Below, piece by piece: positions 9,581 to 17,081 of a DNA stretch of 64,000 bases (its first letter is position 1; the number at the start of each line of letters is the position of its first letter). The stretch comes from Agromyces badenianii (GTDB taxonomy: Bacteria > Actinomycetota > Actinomycetes > Actinomycetales > Microbacteriaceae), in NCBI RefSeq assembly GCF_003070885.1, contig NZ_CP028913.1:806001-870000 (forward strand), in the 5' to 3' direction. The position numbers and the translations under genes were made by a program. The notes beneath the pieces are model-generated. The model had not been told where the DNA came from. It searched no databases and saw only the letters and a list, made by a program, of their open reading frames with translations.

Positions 9581-10198
9581 CTACTGCAAGGCCATCGGGC
9601 CGTGCGCTGCACGGTCGTCGCGCGTGGCCACCGGTCCGATGGCGCCGATCTTCACCCGCGTGATGTGCGCCAGTCGTTCGAGGTCGTCGACCTCGTGCCG
9701 CTCGGCGGCGTGCACGATGATCGCCGCGCACGCCTCGGCGTCGGCGAGCGCGTCGTGGTGCGAGAAGCCCTCGAACCCCGCGGCCTTGGCGGCCACCGGC
9801 AGGCGATAGGAGTCGAGGTGGTAGGTGCGACGGGCCACCTGCAGGCTGCAGAGGTAGCGGAAGTCGGGCACCTCGAGGCCGAACGCGGCCGAGGTCTTCG
9901 CGATGACGCTCGTGTCGAAACCGGCGTTGTGCGCGACGAGCATGTCGTCGCCGGCGAACTCGCGCAGGGCCGGCAGGTGCACTCGCCAATCCGATGCACC
10001 GGCCACCATCTCTGGGGTGATGCCGTGGATGCGGATGTTCCACTCCGAGAACTCGTTGTGCGGGAACGGCGGGCGGATGTACCAGTGCTCGCGGTCGACG
10101 ACGCGCCCGGCGCTCACCTTCACGAGTCCGACCGAACAGGCGGAGGCGCCAGAGGAGTTGGCGGTTTCGAAGTCGATCGCGGTGAAGTCCACTGGCAC
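9581..10198 (-). CDS. DEDDh-type 3'-5' exonuclease (DnaQ-like)
   Basis: 205 aa with the exonuclease fold in residues ~4-170. Exo I is AIDFETAN (Asp and Glu metal ligands), Exo II is LVAHNAGFD, and Exo III is HHDALADAEA (catalytic His and Asp). The segment SVGLVKVSAGRVV between Exo I and Exo II is typical of the stand-alone DnaQ/PolC-epsilon-like proteins rather than RNase T. It probably trims 3' ends of DNA or RNA. The start is GTG at 10198 (an alternative GTG lies 6 nt downstream). It lies upstream of rmuC on the same strand, 55 bp away, so the two may form a DNA-maintenance pair. Confidence 0.88.
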   Translation of the reverse strand: MPVDFTAIDFETANSSGASACSVGLVKVSAGRVVDREHWYIRPPFPHNEFSEWNIRIHGITPEMVAGASDWRVHLPALREFAGDDMLVAHNAGFDTSVIAKTSAAFGLEVPDFRYLCSLQVARRTYHLDSYRLPVAAKAAGFEGFSHHDALADAEACAAIIVHAAERHEVDDLERLAHITRVKIGAIGPVATRDDRAAHGPMALQ

Positions 10199-10356
10199 AC
10201 AGGCATCGTCCCATGTTCGGCCGACACGACAGGCCGACCGACCCGCGCGTCGCTGAGGCAGAGGTTGACGGATGCCACGGGCAGGGCGTGGAATGGCCCT
10301 GACCCGAGCGTCGACCGGGTGTCACGGCACTGCACGAGTGCGAGAAGAGGATCCCG

Positions 10357-11154
10357 ATGAACGAGCGAACCGTGGCCACGCCGGCGGGCCGGTACGGCCT
10401 CGTCGCCGACCCCGCCGACCCCGCGACACTCGAGAGTGCGCGATCCTTCGGCGCGGCGGCATCCGTCTACCGTGCGGCCCGGCCCGGCTACCCGGTGGAG
10501 GCGGTCGCATGGCTCATCGGGGATGCGACCCGCGTGCTCGACCTCGGTGCCGGCACGGGCAAGCTCACCGAGGCGCTCGTCGCGCTCGATCGCGAGGTGA
10601 TCGCCGTCGATCCGGTCGAGGAGATGCTCGAAGAACTCGAGGTCGCGGTGCCGGGCGTCCCGCGCATCCTCGGCACCGCAGAGGACATCCCGATCGAAGA
10701 CGACGCGGTCGACGCGGTGGTCGCCGGTCAGGCCTGGCACTGGTTCCAGCCGGCTCGTGCGATCCCCGAGATCGCGCGGGTGCTGAAGCCGGGTGGCGTG
10801 CTCGGTCTCGTCTGGAACAGCCGTGACACCCGCATCGACTGGGTGCGCGAGGCCGGCGAGATCATGCACGAACGGCACGACGCGAGCGCCACGTTCGAGA
10901 GCTACGCGAAGGTGGGCCGGCCGTTCGGCGAGATCGCGGAGCACACCGTCGAGTGGGGTGCACGGATGTCGCGTGAGGGGTTCCTCGACCTCGTGCGTTC
11001 GCGCAGTTACTTCATCACGGCCTCAGCAGAGGAGCAGCACGCGACGATCGCGGCGCTCGAGACGCTGCTCACCACGCACACCGAAGTCGCCGGTGCCGAC
11101 GAACTCGTCGTGCCGTACATCACCCGGTGCTTCCGCACGCGACTGGCGAAGTGA
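10357..11154 (+). CDS. Class I SAM-dependent methyltransferase
   Basis: 265 aa. The methyltransf_11-like Rossmann fold shows motif I VLDLGAGTGKLT (about residues 60-71), the acidic residue of motif II VIAVDPVEEML, the GTAEDIPIEDDAVDAVVAGQAWHWF post-I block and motif III RVLKPGGVLGLVWNS. This subgroup is often labelled only as a class I methyltransferase, and the substrate cannot be read from the sequence. A GAAGAGGA ribosome site precedes the ATG. Its stop codon is followed immediately, in another frame, by a transporter remnant. Confidence 0.88.
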   Translation: MNERTVATPAGRYGLVADPADPATLESARSFGAAASVYRAARPGYPVEAVAWLIGDATRVLDLGAGTGKLTEALVALDREVIAVDPVEEMLEELEVAVPGVPRILGTAEDIPIEDDAVDAVVAGQAWHWFQPARAIPEIARVLKPGGVLGLVWNSRDTRIDWVREAGEIMHERHDASATFESYAKVGRPFGEIAEHTVEWGARMSREGFLDLVRSRSYFITASAEEQHATIAALETLLTTHTEVAGADELVVPYITRCFRTRLAK

Positions 11155-11331
11155 GTTCGCGCCGGCCCCGCGCGAGCCGGCATCCTGAACCTCCTGCCGG
11201 TGCTGCTCGGCCAGACGCTCGAACCCGTCACGATGGCAGGCGGCGCGCTCGTGCTGCTTGGCGTCTACCTGACCCTCAGGGTCGGGCGGCAGAGCAGAGC
11301 GGATGCCGCGACCGGCGTGCCGGTACGATAG
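11155..11331 (+). pseudogene. C-terminal remnant of an EamA/DMT-family transporter
   Basis: The open frame that starts directly after the methyltransferase stop has no start codon, but reads like the last two helices of an EamA permease. It contains ARAGILNLLPV, then LLGQTLEPVTMAGGALVLLGVYLTLRVG and a short tail to TAG at 11329-11331. In intact family members about ten residues separate the LLPV word from the next helix, so the piece also seems internally deleted. Everything upstream is missing. It is a deletion scar left between two intact genes. Confidence 0.6.
11324..11329 (+). promoter_or_regulatory. -10 box of leaderless ychF promoter
   Basis: TACGAT lies 8 nt before the GTG start of ychF, with no ribosome site in between. 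It overlaps the last codons of the transporter remnant. Confidence 0.6.
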
Positions 11332-11337
11332 ACCCCC

Positions 11338-12411
11338 GTGGCACTCACCATCGGAATCGTCGGTCTCCCGAATGTCGGCAAGTCGACCCTGTTCAACGCG
11401 CTGACCAAGAACCAGGTGCTCGCGGCCAACTACCCGTTCGCGACGATCGAACCGAACATCGGCGTGGTGAACCTGCCCGATCCGCGGCTCGAGACCCTCG
11501 CCGAGATCTTCGGCTCCGAGCGCATCCTGCCTGCGGCCGTGTCGTTCGTCGACATCGCCGGCATCGTGCGCGGCGCCTCCGAGGGTGAGGGGCTCGGCAA
11601 CAAGTTCCTCGCGAACATTCGCGAAGCCGATGCGATCGCGCAGGTCGTTCGCGGCTTCACCGACGACGACGTCGTGCACGTCGAGGGCGCCGTCGACCCG
11701 AAGGCCGACATGGAGACGATCAACACCGAGCTGATCCTCGCCGACCTCGAGACGCTCGAGCGCGCCATCCCGCGCTTCGAGAAGGAACTCAAGGGCAAGA
11801 AGATCGACCCCTCGGTGCTCGAGGCTGCGAAGGCCGCGCAAGAGGTGCTGCAGAAGGGCACGCCGCTCTCCGCGGCATCCGTCGACCTGACCCCCATCAA
11901 GGAGCTCGGCCTGCTCACCGCCAAGCCGTTCATCTACGTCTTCAACGTCGATGAGGCGGTGCTGACGGATGACGCGAAGAAGGCGGAGCTCGCGGCGCTC
12001 GTCGCCCCCGCCGAGGCGGTCTTCCTCGACGCGAAGATCGAGTCGGAGCTCATCGACCTCGACCCGGCCGACGCGGCGGAACTGCTCGCCTCGACCGGGC
12101 AGGAGGAGTCGGGCCTCGACCAGCTCGCCCGCATCGGCTTCAAGACCCTCGGCCTGCAGACGTACCTGACGGCCGGCCCGAAGGAGTCGCGCGCCTGGAC
12201 GATCCCCAAGGGCGCGAAGGCGCCGCAGGCGGCCGGCGTCATCCACACCGACTTCGAGCGCGGCTTCATCAAGGCCGAGGTCATCTCGTTCGACGACCTC
12301 GTCGAGACCGGCTCGGTGGCCGAGGCCCGCGCGAAGGGCAAGGCCCGCATGGAGGGCAAGGACTACGTCATGCAGGACGGCGACGTGGTGGAGTTCCGCT
12401 TCAACGTTTGA
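11338..12411 (+). CDS. ychF: Redox-regulated ATPase YchF (Obg-like)
   Basis: 357 aa, full length. The N-terminal G domain has GLPNVGKSTLFNALT (P-loop, residues ~8-22), YPFATIEPN, FVDIAGIVRGASEGEGLGNKFLANIREADAI (G2-G3) and the YVFNVDE element in place of the NKxD motif, as expected for the ATP-specific OLA1/YchF branch. A coiled-coil insertion (~130-190) and the C-terminal TGS domain (~275-357, with RAWTIPKGAKAPQAAGVIHTDFERGFI and DYVMQDGDVVEFRFNV) complete the family layout. It binds ribosomes and is linked to stress and translation quality. The GTG start is leaderless. Confidence 0.97.
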   Translation: MALTIGIVGLPNVGKSTLFNALTKNQVLAANYPFATIEPNIGVVNLPDPRLETLAEIFGSERILPAAVSFVDIAGIVRGASEGEGLGNKFLANIREADAIAQVVRGFTDDDVVHVEGAVDPKADMETINTELILADLETLERAIPRFEKELKGKKIDPSVLEAAKAAQEVLQKGTPLSAASVDLTPIKELGLLTAKPFIYVFNVDEAVLTDDAKKAELAALVAPAEAVFLDAKIESELIDLDPADAAELLASTGQEESGLDQLARIGFKTLGLQTYLTAGPKESRAWTIPKGAKAPQAAGVIHTDFERGFIKAEVISFDDLVETGSVAEARAKGKARMEGKDYVMQDGDVVEFRFNV

Positions 12412-12425
12412 CCCTGCTCGGGTCA
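12409..12425. terminator. Small shared hairpin at the ychF / LysR-HTH convergence
   Basis: TGACCC-TGCTC-GGGTCA. The two TGA stop codons of the convergent genes form opposite ends of the stem. It is short and lacks a T run, so terminator function is only likely, not certain. Confidence 0.4.
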
Positions 12426-12767
12426 GCGCCCCTGACGCTTCTTGTAGGGCTTCGGCTTCCCCTTCACGATGGGGGCACGGCCCTGGCCCTTCGAGGCTTT
12501 CGCCTTGCCGCCGGCCTTCGCCACGGGTTTCTCGGCGGGAGCGGGTGCCGCGGCGATCTCCTCCCTGGCCTCGTGGAGGAAGAGGATTCCGACCTTCGTC
12601 AGCTGCGTTTCGCCCTGCCGGGTGACGAGCGGGTGCCCGACCTCGGTTTCGAGTTTCTCGATCGACGAGTACAGAGAAGCGAGCGGGATGCCGAGGGTGT
12701 CTGCGGCACGCGGGAAGTGCAGCTCCTCAGCGACGGCGACGAAACGTCGAAGCAGGGTGATGTTCAC
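12423..12767 (-). CDS. Stand-alone LysR-type HTH protein with basic tail
   Basis: 114 aa. Residues 1-66 are a clear LysR-type winged helix-turn-helix (MNITLLRRFVAVAEELHFPRAA, IPLASLYSSIEKLETEVGHPLVTR, TKVGILFLHEAREEI). The ~220-residue co-inducer domain of LysR regulators is absent. Instead the protein ends in a Lys/Ala/Gly-rich tail (about 75-114, KAGGKAKASKGQGR, KPKPYKKRQGR) that resembles nucleoid-associated protein tails. It is probably a DNA-binding protein that cannot sense a ligand in the usual way. There is no sign of a truncated downstream domain in the DNA, so the short form looks genuine. Confidence 0.8.
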   Translation of the reverse strand: MNITLLRRFVAVAEELHFPRAADTLGIPLASLYSSIEKLETEVGHPLVTRQGETQLTKVGILFLHEAREEIAAAPAPAEKPVAKAGGKAKASKGQGRAPIVKGKPKPYKKRQGR

Positions 12768-12937
12768 GGGGAGCCTTTCGTCGGACCGCGCGAATCGCGG
12801 CCGGACTTCAGGCTACGTGAGTCGGTGCTCGACGCGGCGACATCGCGATTCGATTGGACTGGGCCGCATCGCCGCCGAGATACTCGTTGCGAGCTCCGCG
12901 CCGTGCGGAGCGTGCTGACAGAGACGAGTCGACCCTG

Positions 12938-13243
12938 ATGATCACCGTGCACCTGCGTTACGAGATCGATGCCGACAAGCTCGCGGAGTTCCGTGAGTAC
13001 GGCCAGCGCTGGATCCGACTGGTCAACCGCCTCGGCGGCGTGCACCACGGCTACTTCCTTCCCAGCGAAGGCGACAGCGATGAGGCGTTCGCGCTGTTCA
13101 CCTTCCCGTCGCTCGCCGACTATGAGCAGTACCGGCTGGCCGCGGCGGACGACGCGGAGTGCATCGAGGCGTACCGGTTCGCGGTCGAGACGAAGTGCAT
13201 CCGGCGCTACGAACGGCGTTTCGTCTCTCCGCTCTTCGACTGA
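12938..13243 (+). CDS. NIPSNAP family protein
   Basis: 101 aa ferredoxin-like alpha/beta barrel of the NIPSNAP family: ITVHLRYEIDADKLAEFREYGQRWIRLVNRLGGVHHGYFLPSEG and AFALFTFPSLADYEQYR are diagnostic. Small dimeric proteins of this type are often of unknown function. The ATG at 12938 has only a weak ribosome site. It lies between a divergent HTH protein (12767) and a convergent small ORF. No partner gene suggests a substrate. Confidence 0.8.
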   Translation: MITVHLRYEIDADKLAEFREYGQRWIRLVNRLGGVHHGYFLPSEGDSDEAFALFTFPSLADYEQYRLAAADDAECIEAYRFAVETKCIRRYERRFVSPLFD

Positions 13244-13263
13244 CTGAGGGAGCCGCGTCGGGA

Positions 13264-13491
13264 TCAGGCGACGTGTGGCGCCGAAGCGCCAAGCCGGCCG
13301 CCGAGCACCCGGCTGACGGCTTCTGGGGCAGCGGTGAAGCGCCCGGCGCGGCCGTCGGTCGACAGGTAGTGAACCCGGATGCCGCGACCGATGCGCGTGA
13401 GCTTCGTGACCTCGTAGGTGCTGCCAGAGGTGCTGATCAAGGTGTCGCCGACCGCGAGCTGCCGGGTCTGTCGTAGTTCGATCGCCTCCAT
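13264..13491 (-). CDS. Small hypothetical protein
   Basis: 75 aa, largely beta by composition: QLAVGDTLISTSGSTYEVTKLTRIGRGIRVHYLSTDGRAG suggests a small barrel (SH3- or KOW-like), followed by a Gly/Ala-rich tail. GC-rich third positions support coding. I do not recognise a family. The upstream GATACTGAG region could hold a -10 box. It is convergent with the NIPSNAP gene, 20 bp apart. Confidence 0.55.
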   Translation of the reverse strand: MEAIELRQTRQLAVGDTLISTSGSTYEVTKLTRIGRGIRVHYLSTDGRAGRFTAAPEAVSRVLGGRLGASAPHVA

Positions 13492-13587
13492 GATGAGAGT
13501 GTCTCAGTATCCACCGACATTCAGTGCTGCGTGGATTCGGATTCGGACGACGCCGATGTCCCAGGAATCGCCTCGCCGACGTGAGGC

Positions 13588-14463
13588 TCAGCTCACCGCC
13601 TCGTCGTGGCAGATCACGTCGGTGATCCAACCGAACGTGTAATCGTCGTTGCCGAAGACGACGACGGTCGCGGCGTTGCCCTCGACGTCGGATTCGTAGG
13701 TCGGCGTCGTCAGCTGCGGCGTGGGGCTGGCTTCGTCGTCGCTGAAGGCCAGGACGACCTCCATCGACGTGCAGCTCTGTTCGGTGAACAGGGCCATCTG
13801 CCAGCATCCTTGTGCGAAGTCACTGCTGCATCGGCCGCTGTACCGACCGTCGCCGTAGACCTCCAAGGCGGCGGGGAAGGTGAAGAGCGTCTCGCCCGAG
13901 TAATAACGATCGACGGCGGCATCCGAGGCTGCCGTCTCGAGTTCCTCGACTTCGGCCTGGATCGACTCGACGATGCGCGGCGCAGCGGCCGAGATGCCCC
14001 AAACGGCTCCCACGATCACGAGCAGCAACGCGACACCGCCGGCGACGAACCCGACGATCGCGCCGCGCGAGAGGCGGCGCCCGGGTTGAGCGTTCGACTC
14101 ATCGGCTCTCGGCGGAGCGCTGGTGTGCACCTGGAGCGAAGACATCGTCGCGTGCGTCGGCGTGGCGCCGGGCGGCTGCCAGGTCTCAGGAGCGGTCGCC
14201 CCAGGCGGTTGCCCTGCGGGTGAGATGGTCTGTCCGGGCGGCTGCCAGGTCGGCGCGGCGGGCGCGACGAGCCGGAGCAGTTCCGTACGGGCCGAGCCGA
14301 GGGTCGCCGCCCACGCTTCGGCGGCGATGCGGTCGTCGGGGTCGGAATACAGAGACGGATGCCTCGCCCAGCTCTCGCGCGCGAACGATGCCTCGATGAG
14401 CTCGGAAGTGAGGGCTGCCTCAGGGCTGATGCGCAGAACGTGCCGCGCCGTGTTCGGTTCCAC
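13588..14463 (-). CDS. Membrane-anchored protein with a degenerate J-like N-terminal domain
   Basis: 291 aa. Residues ~6-66 look like a J-domain three-helix layout: HVLRISPEAALTSELIEASF, then SWARHPSLYSDPDDRIAAEAWAATLGSARTELL. The HPD tripeptide reads HPS, so it should not stimulate Hsp70. A Pro/Gly/Gln-rich linker with two QPPG..P repeats follows (~70-125), then a single membrane helix (~133-156, GAIVGFVAGGVALLLVIVGAVWG) and an extracytoplasmic domain with four cysteines. TATGAT lies 6 nt before the GTG start, so it is leaderless. Function is unknown. Confidence 0.7.
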   Translation of the reverse strand: MEPNTARHVLRISPEAALTSELIEASFARESWARHPSLYSDPDDRIAAEAWAATLGSARTELLRLVAPAAPTWQPPGQTISPAGQPPGATAPETWQPPGATPTHATMSSLQVHTSAPPRADESNAQPGRRLSRGAIVGFVAGGVALLLVIVGAVWGISAAAPRIVESIQAEVEELETAASDAAVDRYYSGETLFTFPAALEVYGDGRYSGRCSSDFAQGCWQMALFTEQSCTSMEVVLAFSDDEASPTPQLTTPTYESDVEGNAATVVVFGNDDYTFGWITDVICHDEAVS

Positions 14464-14708
14464 AGCGTGATCATAGGGTGACGATCACTCCGTGAACAGT
14501 GCCACCATGTGGGGTCATCTCGATGAGACCGCGGGCTCGGGTTCGTCGGCTCGGCCGGTTTCCCGGTGAGGCGTGCGGTCGCGCACGAATTGCCCGAACG
14601 GCGAGGCTTTGTCAACCCCTTGGCCGGCGCGATGCCCCCTGCTTACGGTGGATGTGTCGACGCGCTCAACCGGCGCGCCGACCGACACCGATTCCTGAGG
14701 AGGACGCC

Positions 14709-14891
14709 ATGAGCGCCAAGGACGATATGGGCAACACGGCCGAACGACTGACCGGAAAAGCCAAAGAGGGCATCGGCAAGATGACCGACAACGAGCGCCT
14801 CGAAGCGGAGGGCAAGGCCGACCAGGTCAAGGCCGACGCGAAGCAGGCGGCCGAGAAGGTTAAGGACGCATTCGAGGACGGCACGAAGTAG
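14709..14891 (+). CDS. CsbD family stress protein
   Basis: 60 aa, highly charged, all-helical: MSAKDDMGNTAERLTGKAKEG, then repeats of the type A(D/E)..K. CsbD-like proteins are small general-stress proteins of unknown mechanism. TGAGGAGG gives a strong ribosome site 8 nt before the ATG. The 245 bp upstream contain no gene. A TTGTCA element there could be a -35 box. The gene is followed by the DUF6458 membrane protein 34 bp downstream, probably in the same transcript. Confidence 0.85.
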   Translation: MSAKDDMGNTAERLTGKAKEGIGKMTDNERLEAEGKADQVKADAKQAAEKVKDAFEDGTK

Positions 14892-14925
14892 ACCCCACGA
14901 TCGAGCAGGACCGGAGGCAACGGAC

Positions 14926-15183
14926 ATGAGTATCGGACTCGGAATTCTGCTCGTGGCGATCGGCGCGGTTCTCACCTTCGCGTTGAACGTCACGGTCGAC
15001 TGGATCGACCTGGATCTCGTCGGCTACATCCTGATGATCGCGGGGGCGGTCGTCATCATCTTGGGCCTCATCTTCATGATGCGCCGTCGACGGAGCATCT
15101 CCACGACGAGCACGACCGCCGATCCGGTGGCAGGCCAGCGCGTCACGCGCACCGAAGACCAGGTGACGCCTCCCGAGGTGTGA
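14926..15183 (+). CDS. DUF6458 small membrane protein
   Basis: 85 aa. It has two membrane helices (residues ~4-22, GLGILLVAIGAVLTFALNV, and ~31-51, LVGYILMIAGAVVIILGLIFM) and a cytoplasmic tail with MRRRRSIST and a Thr/Val-rich end. MSIGLGI..VAIGA.L.FAL is the DUF6458 signature as I know it. A GGAGGCAAC ribosome site precedes the ATG. It is likely co-expressed with CsbD and may belong to an envelope-stress response. A hairpin terminator follows. Confidence 0.8.
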   Translation: MSIGLGILLVAIGAVLTFALNVTVDWIDLDLVGYILMIAGAVVIILGLIFMMRRRRSISTTSTTADPVAGQRVTRTEDQVTPPEV

Positions 15184-15197
15184 CCTGAGGGGGAAAA

Positions 15198-15229
15198 GAG
15201 CGGATGCCGCGGGGGCGCGGCATCCGCTC
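15198..15229 (+). terminator. Hairpin terminator after DUF6458
   Basis: 14-bp perfect arms GAGCGGATGCCGCG / CGCGGCATCCGCTC around a GGGG loop. There is no T run downstream, as is usual in high-GC actinobacteria. The stem is built on the GCGGCATCCG word that is frequent in this window. Confidence 0.6.
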
Positions 15230-15275
15230 GACCCGTTCTGGGGCGCCGACGCGACCGATGTGGGAGGCTGGCGTC

Positions 15276-16133
15276 ATGCCAGAGTCGCCTGAAGTGCAGG
15301 CCCTCGTCGAGGATCTCGGCGCCCGGCTGTCGGGCCACGAGCTCACTGGCGTGGACGTCGTCGAGTTCCGTGCGACGAAGACGCGCGCGAGGCCTCCGTC
15401 GTCGCTTCGCGGCGAGCGGGTGCGTGGCGTCGAGCGGCACGGCAAGCATGTCGACATCCGCGTCGGCGCCAGCGACGTCGACGCACAGCACCTGATCGTC
15501 TCACTCGGTCGGCATGGCTGGGCGCGATACTCGAGCCCTGAAGCGGATGCCCCGGCCGCAGATGCCCCGCCGACGCTCGTCGCCTTCACCTTCGACGACG
15601 GCGCGGTCGTCGAGTTCACGGATGCCGGTGATTGGGTGTCGCTCGGCTGCTGGGTCGTCGATGACCCGCGCGACGTTCCGGCGGTCGCCAAGCTCGGCCC
15701 TGATCCCGCCGATCCGGCGTTCTCGCGGGCGGACTTCGACCAGATGGTCGCCGGCCGCCGCAAGCAGGTGAAGGCCGTGCTGCAAGAACAGGAGTCGCTC
15801 GCCGGGATCGGCAACGCGTACTCCGACGAGATCCTGCACACGGCGAAGATCTCACCCGTCGCGCATGCCGCATCGCTGACGGATGCCGAGCTCGATCGCC
15901 TCTTCGAGGCGACGGTGGGCATCATCACCGCCGCGATCGACACGCAGCGCGGTGTGCCGATCGATCAGCTGAAGGCCGCCAAGGTCGCTGCCATGCGCGT
16001 GCACGGCAGGGCCGGCGAAGCATGCCCGGTCTGCGGCGACACCGTGCTCGACTTCTCGTTCGCGAGCACGACGGCGCAGTACTGCCCGACGTGCCAGACG
16101 GGCGGCGAACGCCTGCCGCTGCGCTCCGCGTAG
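15276..16133 (+). CDS. Fpg/Nei family DNA glycosylase
   Basis: 285 aa. MPESPEVQ places the catalytic Pro2 and Glu3 correctly after Met removal. RHGKHVDI supplies the conserved Lys of the beta-strand, GIGNAYSDEILHTAKISP is the helix-two-turns-helix element, and CPVCGDTV...YCPTCQTG is the C-terminal zinc finger (Cys4). It excises oxidised bases and cleaves AP sites in base-excision repair. A GGGAGG site 8 nt upstream fixes the start. The branch is the actinobacterial Nei-like one; whether it prefers purines or pyrimidines is not readable here. A second paralogue lies 58 bp downstream. Confidence 0.9.
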   Translation: MPESPEVQALVEDLGARLSGHELTGVDVVEFRATKTRARPPSSLRGERVRGVERHGKHVDIRVGASDVDAQHLIVSLGRHGWARYSSPEADAPAADAPPTLVAFTFDDGAVVEFTDAGDWVSLGCWVVDDPRDVPAVAKLGPDPADPAFSRADFDQMVAGRRKQVKAVLQEQESLAGIGNAYSDEILHTAKISPVAHAASLTDAELDRLFEATVGIITAAIDTQRGVPIDQLKAAKVAAMRVHGRAGEACPVCGDTVLDFSFASTTAQYCPTCQTGGERLPLRSA

Positions 16134-16191
16134 CCGCAGATCCGGGCGCCGAACTGCTGCCGATGTCGGACGGCGGGTGCAGGATGGTCGT

Positions 16192-17052
16192 GTGCCGGAG
16201 CTTCCCGAAGTGCACGCGCTCGCCGCGTTCCTCGATGAGCGCGTGGCAGGGCATGCCTTCGCCTCGCTGCGGGTCGCGGCGATCTCGGCGCTCAAGACCT
16301 TCGATCCGCCGCTGTCGGCGCTCGAGGGCCAGCGCATCGAACGGGTGCTGCGCCACGGCAAGTTCATCGACTTCGACGCCGGCGAGGTGCACCTGATCTT
16401 CCATCTCGCGCGGGCGGGGTGGCTGCGATGGTACAACGAGGTGCCGGCGACGCCGGTGAAGCCCGGCCGGTCGCCACTCGCCCTGCGCGCGCGGCTCGAC
16501 GACGGTTCGGGATTCGACCTGACCGAGGCCGGCACGAAGAAATCGCTCGCCGTGTACGTCGTTCGCGACCCAGCCGAGGTTCCGGGCATCGCGAGGCTCG
16601 GGCCCGACCCCACGGCGCCCGATTTCACCCTCGCCGACTTCGCTGGCATCCTCGACGGGCGCCGCACGCAGATCAAGGGGGTGCTGCGCGATCAGTCCGT
16701 GTTCGCGGGCATCGGCAACGCGTACTCCGACGAGATCCTGCACGCCGCGAAGATGTCGCCCTACGCCCTCGCGGCGAAGCTCACTCCCGAGCAGGTCGAA
16801 CGACTGTACGGCGCGCTCCGCGACACCCTCGCCGAGGCGGTTGCCGAGGCATCCGGTCGCCCGCCCGCCGAGCTCAAAGACGCCAAGCGCCGGGCGATGC
16901 GCGTGCACGGGCGCACCGGCGAGACCTGCGAGGTGTGCGGCGACACGATTCGCCAGGTCATCTTCGCGGACTCCACCTTCCAGTACTGCCCCACCTGCCA
17001 GACCGGCGGCAAGCCGCTCGCCGACCGAGTGCTCTCACGACTCGTGAAGTAG
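16192..17052 (+). CDS. Second Fpg/Nei family DNA glycosylase
   Basis: 286 aa. The start must be the GTG at 16192, because it alone places Pro at position 2 (VPELPEVHA); a 15-nt-longer ATG reading would bury the catalytic proline. RHGKFIDF, GIGNAYSDEILHAAKMSPYALAAKL and CEVCGDTI...YCPTCQTGGK zinc finger are intact. CAGGAT 6 nt before the GTG marks a leaderless promoter, so it is not dependent on the first glycosylase. It is clearly homologous to its neighbour but distinct over most of the N-terminal domain, so this is an old duplication. Confidence 0.9.
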   Translation: MPELPEVHALAAFLDERVAGHAFASLRVAAISALKTFDPPLSALEGQRIERVLRHGKFIDFDAGEVHLIFHLARAGWLRWYNEVPATPVKPGRSPLALRARLDDGSGFDLTEAGTKKSLAVYVVRDPAEVPGIARLGPDPTAPDFTLADFAGILDGRRTQIKGVLRDQSVFAGIGNAYSDEILHAAKMSPYALAAKLTPEQVERLYGALRDTLAEAVAEASGRPPAELKDAKRRAMRVHGRTGETCEVCGDTIRQVIFADSTFQYCPTCQTGGKPLADRVLSRLVK

Positions 17053-17081
17053 CCTGCCCGCCGGCTGACTACAGTTGACCG

